Source: Pseudomonas sp. PGPPP3
GTDB taxonomy: Bacteria; Pseudomonadota; Gammaproteobacteria; Pseudomonadales; Pseudomonadaceae
Direction of reading: 5' to 3'
DNA: 7,429 nucleotides
Assembly: GCA_002256055.1 (NCBI GenBank)
Contig: NKIE01000132.1
Coordinates: 1 to 7,429, forward strand
How positions within the stretch are numbered: the stretch's first letter is position 1; each line of letters begins with the position of its first letter. Shown in pieces: positions 1 through 4,630 of this stretch. Under the pieces are notes generated by a model that had not been told where the DNA came from, did not search any database, and saw only the letters and a program-made list of their open reading frames with translations. Position numbers and translations under genes: made by a program.

Positions 1-245
1 TTGGTAATCACGGACATCATGATCAGCCCAGGAACGATGTAGTCCATGTAGCTAAAGCCATCCATATCACCGATCTGTCGGCCAATCAGGTTGCCGAAGA
101 TGACGAAATACAAGGCCATGGTGATGCCCGGGGGCAGCAACGTCTGCGGCCAGATGCGAGTGAAACGACGTATTTCCCGGTAAACAATGGTTTGCAGGGC
201 GATCAGATTGGCGCGCAGTTCGCTGTTAATTAAGTCAGTGCTCAT
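1..245 (-). CDS. ABC-2 type exporter permease, N-terminal part (cut by window edge)
   Basis: My reading of the minus strand gives an ATG at 245-243 and an open frame of 81 codons to the window edge with no stop. It starts MSTDLINSELRANLIALQ and runs into YREIRRFTRIWPQTLLPPG, then a hydrophobic stretch (about residues 42-55, ITMALYFVIFGNLIG), then MDYIVPGLIMM. That layout, a cytoplasmic amphipathic start followed by the first membrane helix, a short loop and a PG-containing second helix, is typical of ABC-2 membrane proteins such as E. coli YadH. The start codon overlaps the stop of the ATPase gene (ATGA), so the two are very probably translationally coupled and form one exporter in the inner membrane. 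The substrate cannot be told from this. About two thirds of the protein should lie beyond the left edge. The family call is confident because of the neighbour; the exact subfamily is inferred. Confidence 0.85.
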   Translation of the reverse strand, partial: MSTDLINSELRANLIALQTIVYREIRRFTRIWPQTLLPPGITMALYFVIFGNLIGRQIGDMDGFSYMDYIVPGLIMMSVIT

Positions 246-1183
246 ACGCTCGCCTCGGCCAGGTTTTTCTCTACCAGGGAGACAAACAACTCCTCCAGCC
301 GATTGGTTTTATTGCGCAAGCTCAGCACCTCGACGTTCTGACTGGCCAGTTGGCGAAACAGCTCGGTGATGCCCTGGCTTTTTTCCACCTGCACCTCCAG
401 GGTGTGGGCATCGAGCATCTGCGCCGGATAGCCAAGCAATTGCGGCGGCACCAACTGCGCGTCTTTGAGGTCGAGCAGCAAGGTTTCAACGTGCAGCTTG
501 CCCAGAAGCTCACGCATGCTGGTGTTCTCGACAATTCGCCCGTGGTCGATGATGCCGATATTGCGGCACAGCTGCTCAGCCTCCTCCAGATAATGGGTGG
601 TGAGGATGATGGTGATCCCTTGCTCGTTAAGTTCGGTCAGAAAGCTCCACATCGAACGGCGCAGCTCGATATCCACCCCGGCGGTTGGCTCATCGAGAAT
701 CAACAGGCGCGGCTGATGCACCAGCGCGCGAGCGATCATCAAACGGCGCTTCATGCCCCCGGAAAGCATCCGCGACGGCACATCGCGCTTATCCCACAAG
801 CCCAACTGCGTCAGATACTGCTCGGCACGCGCCTTGGCCAGCTTCGACGGGATGCCGTAATAGCCCGCTTGAGTGGTGACTATATCGAAAGTTTTCTCGA
901 ACTGATTGAAGTTGAATTCCTGTGGCACCACGCCTATGGAGCGCTTGAGCGCCGACGGCGAGCGGTCGAGATCATGGCCAAAGACATTTACCGTGCCCCC
1001 GGTTTTGTTGACCAAGGTCGAGAGAATTCCGATGGTGGTGGATTTGCCAGCCCCGTTAGGGCCCAGCAAGGCAAAAAAATCACCTTCAGCCACGTCCAGA
1101 TCAATGCCCTTGAGGGCCTGAAAGCCATTGCCGTAGGTTTTGGTCAGCTGCCGGATGGACAGAGCAGGATGCATAACGTGCAC
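242..1183 (-). CDS. ABC exporter ATP-binding protein, YadG-like
   Basis: This 313-residue nucleotide-binding subunit drives the adjacent ABC-2 permease by ATP hydrolysis at the cytoplasmic face of the inner membrane. All catalytic motifs are intact: Walker A GPNGAGKST (41-49), Q-loop Gln88 (PQEFNFN), signature LSGGM (140-144), Walker B LLILDE (160-165), D-loop AGVD (168-171) and switch His197 (TTH). Residues after about 225 form the extra C-terminal region usual in the DrrA/CcmA/YadG class of exporters. The length matches YadG (about 308 residues). The start is uncertain: the longest frame begins with GTG at 1183, but an ATG three codons later (1174-1172) gives MHPALSIRQLTKTYGN, a normal N terminus for the family, and neither has a good Shine-Dalgarno sequence. 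It overlaps the permease gene by ATGA at 242-245. In P. aeruginosa the probable counterpart is PA2812 with permease PA2811 (from memory of gene order). The substrate is unknown. Confidence 0.93.
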   Translation of the reverse strand: MHVMHPALSIRQLTKTYGNGFQALKGIDLDVAEGDFFALLGPNGAGKSTTIGILSTLVNKTGGTVNVFGHDLDRSPSALKRSIGVVPQEFNFNQFEKTFDIVTTQAGYYGIPSKLAKARAEQYLTQLGLWDKRDVPSRMLSGGMKRRLMIARALVHQPRLLILDEPTAGVDIELRRSMWSFLTELNEQGITIILTTHYLEEAEQLCRNIGIIDHGRIVENTSMRELLGKLHVETLLLDLKDAQLVPPQLLGYPAQMLDAHTLEVQVEKSQGITELFRQLASQNVEVLSLRNKTNRLEELFVSLVEKNLAEASV

Positions 1184-1252
1184 GCGCCGAAAAGAAGGGA
1201 GTCTTTAGATAAGGGCACTTGCAGCCAAATGCAACTCAGCAACGGCGAATAA

Positions 1253-1269
1253 GCCTGCACGATGCAGGC
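1253..1269 (-). terminator. hairpin after the transglutaminase-like gene, possible weak terminator
   Basis: A perfect 7-bp stem (GCCTGCA / TGCAGGC) with a 3-nt loop lies 7 nt past the stop of the minus-strand gene that ends at 1276. On that strand it is followed by TTATTC, a poor T-tract, so termination is probably partial and read-through into the ABC genes is possible. The rest of the 92-bp gap (1184-1252) holds a short inverted repeat, TTGCA-6 nt-TGCAA (1219-1234), and no convincing promoter for the ABC genes. Confidence 0.4.
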
Positions 1270-1275
1270 AACCCG

Positions 1276-1938
1276 TTAAACCAACGCGCCCGCCTCACAC
1301 TGTAAGTCACCACCCAGACTCAGCGCTTCATCATTGAAAAAGTGCGGATAACAGACCGCCAGATGACCGAAAAACAGCTCCAGCGGCAACTCGGCGAATT
1401 GGCCGTGGTCTTGCAGATATTCCATATAGCGCTCTCCCTGCTGATTACAGGGATGGAACACGCTGTCATTAAGGCCATCGAACGCTAACGGCTCAACCTT
1501 GAATACCCGACACAACGCCAGATTGAACGCTGGGGTTGCCTTGACCCAGCGCCCCTCCAGATACAGCTCGGTGTAACCATGCATGGCAAACACCTCGCTG
1601 CGCAGCAGCGCCAGCAAGCGTGGCGTCGCCAAATGGTTACGCACATCAGCCAGCCCAATCCGCGCAGGAATGCCACAGTGCCGGGCACAAGCTGCCAGCA
1701 ACAACGCCTTGGGCACGCAATAACTCTCGCCTGCGCTCAGCGCATGACTGGCCTTAAGCGTTTGCGGGTCTCGGCTGAAGGTATAGGGGTTGTAGCGCAC
1801 CTGATCACGCACGGCGTAATAGAGACTGACAGCCTGTTCACGCAGATCATCACTGACGCCGCGGTTGCGCTCGGCAAATGCGATGACGTCAGGATGATCA
1901 CTGTCGATAAACGGGCCTGGCTGCAGATACTCATCCAC
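1276..1938 (-). CDS. transglutaminase-like (papain-fold) protein
   Basis: This cytoplasmic protein of 220 residues has no signal peptide or membrane segment. The recognisable core is residues 36-139. It contains AVRDQVRYNPY, then GESYCVPKALLLAACARHCGIPARIGLADVRNH with the likely nucleophile Cys74 at the start of a helix, then HGYTELYLEGRWVKATPAFN with the likely catalytic His120. This is the transglutaminase-like core (PF01841 type), found in bacterial proteases, peptide hydrolases and proteins of unknown role. The usual third catalytic residue, an Asp about 15 residues after the His, is replaced by Thr135 (KATPAFN), so activity or substrate may differ from classical members. The start is GTG at 1938, supported by a good ribosome-binding site 8 nt upstream. 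It is read toward the ABC exporter genes, 92 bp away, with a weak hairpin between. I do not assign a substrate or pathway. Confidence 0.85.
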   Translation of the reverse strand: MDEYLQPGPFIDSDHPDVIAFAERNRGVSDDLREQAVSLYYAVRDQVRYNPYTFSRDPQTLKASHALSAGESYCVPKALLLAACARHCGIPARIGLADVRNHLATPRLLALLRSEVFAMHGYTELYLEGRWVKATPAFNLALCRVFKVEPLAFDGLNDSVFHPCNQQGERYMEYLQDHGQFAELPLELFFGHLAVCYPHFFNDEALSLGGDLQCEAGALV

Positions 1939-1946
1939 GGCAAGCG

Positions 1947-1952
1947 CTCCTC
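1947..1952 (-). promoter_or_regulatory. ribosome-binding site fixing a GTG start
   Basis: On the minus strand this reads GAGGAG, 8 nt before the GTG at 1938-1936. It decides the start of the transglutaminase-like gene, for which there is no nearby in-frame ATG. Confidence 0.75.
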
Positions 1953-1967
1953 AGCAAATGGACTATC

Positions 1968-1997
1968 AGTCTAACCAGCCCCCGCGCCGAGGGTTAA
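1968..1997 (-). promoter_or_regulatory. possible sigma-70 promoter for the transglutaminase-like gene
   Basis: On the minus strand TTAACC (1997-1992) is separated by 18 bp from TAGACT (1973-1968). Each box matches four of six consensus bases. A start near 1961 would give a leader of about 22 nt that includes the GAGGAG site. The match is modest. Confidence 0.3.
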
Positions 1998-2053
1998 CGC
2001 CGAACACGCCAGGCTTGCCAGCCATTGCGCCAATCGCACGGCGCACGGCAAAC

Positions 2054-2082
2054 AGGACAGCTGCCAGCTAGCCGCCTATACT
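2054..2082 (+). promoter_or_regulatory. possible sigma-70 promoter for the PA2817-type gene
   Basis: AGGACA (2054-2059, four of six matches to the -35 consensus) lies exactly 17 bp before TATACT (2077-2082, five of six for the -10). A start near 2089 would give a leader of about 27 nt. It sits in the 177-bp gap between divergent genes, where a promoter for this gene is expected. Confidence 0.5.
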
Positions 2083-2115
2083 CGCGCGCTTGATTTTTTT
2101 GCAGAGGACTGCCCC

Positions 2116-2526
2116 ATGGCCACCACCTATCTCGATCACCACCTTGCCCTGCTGGCACACCTGCGCGGCATTCTGGTTGCCCTCGGCGATGCCGAGCAGG
2201 TACCTGAAGAAAATCACGCCCTATTCCTTGAGCGTTTCGACGAACTGCTGACGCAACTCCCCGCCTCGCCAGATGAAAACCTCTACCTGGGCCAAGACCT
2301 GATCTGCCAGATCATCCACCGCTACCCGCAAATTGCTCACCTGGTGCCTCGCGACCTGCTGTGGTTCTTTGGCGGCGACTGCCTGCATTACATGCCCGAT
2401 GAAGAGCTGCAAATGTTCCAGGCCCTGGACGAGCGCCGCTACGAAGCCGCGCAGAACGACGAACCCTTTGACTGGAACCAGGAAAAACAGCTGCTGAGCT
2501 TGTCGACACAAGGCATCCAGCACTGA
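2116..2526 (+). CDS. small conserved cytoplasmic protein, PA2817 family, function unknown
   Basis: This acidic protein of 136 residues has no signal peptide or membrane segment and appears mostly helical. It resembles the pseudomonad family typified by PA2817, which also sits next to the tRNA genes in P. aeruginosa; this match is from memory of sequence and gene order. Visible features are an N-terminal helix (YLDHHLALLAHLRGILVAL), an acidic middle (EEN...FLERFDELL), and the striking segment RDLLWFFGGDCLHYMPDEELQMFQALDERR (79-108), rich in aromatic residues and followed by acidic ones. Cys64 and Cys89 are the only cysteines, and they are not arranged as a metal site. No known catalytic motif is seen, so I assign no function. 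The start is ATG at 2116, with AGAGGA about 7 nt upstream. It appears monocistronic, with its own promoter candidate and a strong terminator 24 nt after the stop. Confidence 0.9.
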   Translation: MATTYLDHHLALLAHLRGILVALGDAEQVPEENHALFLERFDELLTQLPASPDENLYLGQDLICQIIHRYPQIAHLVPRDLLWFFGGDCLHYMPDEELQMFQALDERRYEAAQNDEPFDWNQEKQLLSLSTQGIQH

Positions 2527-2544
2527 CCCACCGCACTTAAAAGG

Positions 2545-2578
2545 AAAAAGCCCGCCCGGGAAACCGGCGGGCTTTTTT
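2545..2578 (+). terminator. rho-independent terminator of the PA2817-type gene
   Basis: The GC-rich stem is GCCCGCCCGG (2550-2559) with CCGGCGGGC (2564-2572), containing one bulged C and a GAAA tetraloop. It is followed by a run of six T and preceded by five A. It lies 18 to 24 nt past the stop at 2526. The A-tract means it could also work on the minus strand. Confidence 0.93.
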
Positions 2579-2600
2579 CTTGAACGATTAAATTGCACAA

Positions 2601-2633
2601 ACAAAAACGCCGCTCAATGAGCGGCGTTTTTGT
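2601..2633 (-). terminator. rho-independent terminator of the tRNA operon (symmetrical)
   Basis: Fifteen-nt arms (2601-2615 and 2619-2633) pair perfectly around an AAT loop: a GC-rich core CGCCGCTC/GAGCGGCG flanked by A5 and T5. On the minus strand it begins 5 nt after the CCA end of tRNA-Gly. Because the arms are symmetrical it should also stop plus-strand transcription that escapes the terminator at 2545-2578. Confidence 0.92.
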
Positions 2634-2638
2634 GAATA

Positions 2639-2714
<76 letters not shown>

Positions 2715-2718
2715 AATA

Positions 2719-2794
2719 TGGCGTCCCCTAGGGGACTCGAACCCCTGTTACCGCCGTGAAAGGGCGGTGTCCTAGGCCACTAGACGAAGGGGAC
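2719..2794 (-). tRNA. tRNA-Glu, anticodon TTC
   Basis: The 76-nt gene has acceptor GTCCCCT pairing with AGGGGAC. The anticodon stem is CCGCC/GGCGG with loop CTTTCAC (anticodon TTC at 2760-2758), and the T loop is TTCGAAC. The discriminator is G and CCA is encoded (2721-2719). It is the first gene of the two-tRNA operon. The anticodon reads GAA and GAG, and the charged tRNA also feeds haem synthesis in bacteria that use the glutamyl-tRNA route, as pseudomonads do. Confidence 0.98.
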
Positions 2795-2873
2795 GAAACC
2801 TCTTTCCGCAAGGCCTTTCACCTTTCAACCCTTCCGGCTTCAGCGTTTCGCTTTTGGCTTTCCGCTTGAAGTG
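2795..2873 (-). other. 5' leader of the tRNA operon with short repeats
   Basis: Between the predicted transcription start (near 2873) and tRNA-Glu lie about 79 nt without an open reading frame of note. The transcribed strand is purine-rich. It holds a perfect tandem 7-bp repeat (CCTTTCA on the plus strand, 2814-2820 and 2821-2827) and a direct repeat CTTTCCGC (2802-2809 and 2858-2865). This leader should be removed by RNase P and other nucleases. Whether the repeats do anything is unknown. Confidence 0.55.
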
Positions 2874-2879
2874 GCGCGC

Positions 2880-2908
2880 ATTCTATGGAGCTCTCGAAGA
2901 GTCGTCAA
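2880..2908 (-). promoter_or_regulatory. strong sigma-70 promoter of the tRNA operon
   Basis: On the minus strand TTGACG (2908-2903) is followed by a 17-bp spacer and TAGAAT (2885-2880), each matching five of six consensus bases. The discriminator that follows (GCGCGCC) is entirely G/C, the hallmark of stable-RNA promoters subject to stringent control by ppGpp and DksA. Spacing to tRNA-Glu is appropriate. Confidence 0.88.
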
Positions 2909-2965
2909 CCCCTGAGTTAATCTTTTTTAAATCAATGACTTCTAGGCATAAACAGACCTAGCGCT

Positions 2966-3790
2966 ATGAGCAACAGAGCGAAGGCACTACACTCAAGCGA
3001 AAATCACTTGCATGAGGCTCTAGCGGTGTCACCACTTGTCATAACCCTGCTGATTGCAGTCGGCATCTTTCTTCTGATCGCTATCGCCTATATCAACCAC
3101 ATGCTGGAAAGCAGCAAGCTGGAAAAGGCCCGCCTTAAAGCCGACCTCACCGACCGTGCGCGCCGTAACCGCAGCGTTTCGGACAATCTGCCAGGTCAAC
3201 TGATGACCCCCCCACTGAAACTGCTGCTTAGCCGTCTAGAACTGCAAGCCAGCGATCAGTTGCTGCCGCTGGACAAAACCAATAGCGAACTGCGCAACCG
3301 CATTTCGGAGCTGCGAGATCAGGTCAACAAGAACGAACTGATCACTATCGAAAACCCTGTGCAGCCCATTAATACCGAGGCCAAAGCCAAGGAAGTGCGC
3401 TTCATCCTGGAAAACCTGCACAGCCAAATCAGCCGTTCGGCCCAGGAAGGCTTGCTGAAAGCCAATGAGGCCAAACACTGGAATAAAGAAATCCAGCACA
3501 TGCTGTGCCTGCTGCACATCGACTTCTTCAACAATCTCGGCCAGCAAGCCCTGCAAAAGGGCCTGCCAGGTCAAGCTCGGCTAGCGTTTGAACGCGGCGT
3601 GCAGTACCTGCGCAAACAACCTGAGCAGGGCAAATACCAGGCGCAACTGGCACAACTGGAAAACCATTTAAACCGCGCCAACGCCATGGTGCTGGAAACC
3701 AGCAAGCCCGCCGAGAATGAAATCAATCAGCTGACCGAAGGTCTCAAGGACCTGGACGAAGAAGACAGCTGGAAGAAAAAGAGCTTCTAA
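2966..3790 (+). CDS. single-pass membrane protein with coiled-coil and TPR-like C-terminal part, function unknown
   Basis: This 274-residue protein has one clear membrane helix (about 23-43, PLVITLLIAVGIFLLIAIAYI). It is followed by a basic stretch (KLEKARLKADLTDRARRNR), which places the C-terminal bulk in the cytoplasm. Residues 85-180 look helical and coiled-coil prone, and 186-222 (FFNNLGQQALQKGLPGQARLAFERGVQYLR) resemble a tetratricopeptide repeat. The tail is acidic and ends DEEDSWKKKSF. No enzyme motif is seen, and a scaffold or adaptor role is only a guess. The ATG at 2966 has no ribosome-binding site. An in-frame GTG at 3026, preceded 8 nt upstream by GAGG, would give a 254-residue protein starting right at the membrane helix, and I consider it at least as likely. 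It is followed after 38 bp by the GST gene, probably in the same operon. By position it corresponds to the P. aeruginosa PA2820 area. Confidence 0.85.
   Translation: MSNRAKALHSSENHLHEALAVSPLVITLLIAVGIFLLIAIAYINHMLESSKLEKARLKADLTDRARRNRSVSDNLPGQLMTPPLKLLLSRLELQASDQLLPLDKTNSELRNRISELRDQVNKNELITIENPVQPINTEAKAKEVRFILENLHSQISRSAQEGLLKANEAKHWNKEIQHMLCLLHIDFFNNLGQQALQKGLPGQARLAFERGVQYLRKQPEQGKYQAQLAQLENHLNRANAMVLETSKPAENEINQLTEGLKDLDEEDSWKKKSF
3014..3028 (+). promoter_or_regulatory. alternative ribosome-binding site and GTG start of the membrane protein
   Basis: GAGG (3014-3017) sits 8 nt before the in-frame codon GTG (3026-3028, Val21 of the long form). The ATG at 2966 lacks any such site. Starting here would remove a 20-residue N terminus that has no recognisable feature. 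Confidence 0.45.
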
Positions 3791-3817
3791 AGCCCCCGCC
3801 TCCTCTACCTGACAACC

Positions 3818-3822
3818 AAGGA
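3818..3822 (+). promoter_or_regulatory. ribosome-binding site of the GST gene
   Basis: AAGGA lies 6 nt before the ATG at 3829 and supports that start. No terminator is seen in the 38-bp gap after the preceding gene. Confidence 0.75.
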
Positions 3823-3828
3823 TTACCC

Positions 3829-4491
3829 ATGAGCCTGATCGTCTACGGTGCCCCCCTATCACCCTTCGTACGCAAACTGCGGTTATTTCTTGCAGAGAAG
3901 GGCCTGGAGTATCAACTGGAGATCATCACGCCGTTCGGCCAGCCCGAGTGGTACCGCGAGCTCAGCCCACTGGGACGCATTCCAGCACTGAAGGACGGCG
4001 ACTTCGCCTTGGCCGACTCCAGCGTGATCTGTCACTACCTGGAAGAGAAACACCCTGACCTGGAGCCGCTCTATGGCAGCACGCCCGAGCAGCGCGCCAG
4101 GATCAACTGGCTGGAAAAATACGCTGACTACGAACTTGCGCCGCTGACCACCTTTGCCGTCTTCCGCAACCGCGTCTTGAAGCCGACCATGCAGCAACCG
4201 TGTGACGAGGCCGCCGTGCAAAGCGCACTGCACGACAAGCTGCCCGCCCACTTCGACTACCTGGAAAAAACCTTGGGCAGCGCCGACTACTTCGTCGACA
4301 ACCGCTTGAGCATGGCGGACCTGGCAATTAGCTGCCAATTGATCAACCTTGAGCATGGCGGCGAACACGTGAACAGCCAACACTGGCCGCAACTGGCCGC
4401 CTTGCTTGAGCGCATCAAGGTGCGCCCCAGCGTGCAAGCCGTGCTGCCTGGAGAACAGCGGACACTGGCCAAGCTCAGCGGCAACGTTTAA
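3829..4491 (+). CDS. glutathione S-transferase family protein
   Basis: This 220-residue soluble protein has the two-domain GST build. The N-terminal thioredoxin-like domain (1-76) begins MSLIVYGAPLSPFVRKLRLFLAEKGL, with Ser11 and Pro12 where the catalytic Ser/Tyr region lies. It continues with GRIPALKDG containing the conserved cis-Pro52, and ADSSVICHYLEEKHP with the Asp63-Ser64 glutathione gamma-glutamyl site. The helical C-terminal domain (about 84-210) includes the folding N-cap motif SMADLAI (Ser161, Asp164). The expected reaction is conjugation or thiol transfer with glutathione, or a chaperone-like stress role; the substrate cannot be read from sequence. The start has a good ribosome-binding site. 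It probably shares a transcript with the preceding membrane protein. By position it matches the probable GST PA2821 near sagS in P. aeruginosa (from memory). Confidence 0.93.
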   Translation: MSLIVYGAPLSPFVRKLRLFLAEKGLEYQLEIITPFGQPEWYRELSPLGRIPALKDGDFALADSSVICHYLEEKHPDLEPLYGSTPEQRARINWLEKYADYELAPLTTFAVFRNRVLKPTMQQPCDEAAVQSALHDKLPAHFDYLEKTLGSADYFVDNRLSMADLAISCQLINLEHGGEHVNSQHWPQLAALLERIKVRPSVQAVLPGEQRTLAKLSGNV

Positions 4492-4564
4492 GAAGTTACA
4501 GATAACACGCTATTGCGCCCGGCAACCCATCCGCTTTACTGACCAGCAAGCTAAGCGCTCACCC

Positions 4565-4595
4565 TTGATAGGCTTGGCATTGGATGGCCTATGCT
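4565..4595 (+). promoter_or_regulatory. possible promoter of the hybrid kinase gene
   Basis: TTGATA (4565-4570) and TATGCT (4590-4595) each match four of six consensus bases, but the spacer is 19 bp, longer than ideal. A start near 4602 would leave a leader of about 29 nt. The rest of the gap from 4492 holds no terminator that I can see, so read-through from the GST gene is possible. Confidence 0.3.
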
Positions 4596-4630
4596 TCAAG
4601 CGCCCACACTGAAAGGCCCCAGCACGCCCC

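Noticed and set aside
350..1252. 300-codon open frame on the plus strand antisense to the ABC ATPase
   Set aside because: The opposite strand encodes a full set of ABC motifs. The antisense product shows no recognisable domain and no ribosome-binding site, as expected of a shadow frame in GC-rich DNA.
4574..4595. Possible sigma-54 promoter (TTGGCAT with a downstream GGCC) before the kinase gene
   Set aside because: The -24 half is tolerable, but the -12 half lacks TTGC at the required spacing.
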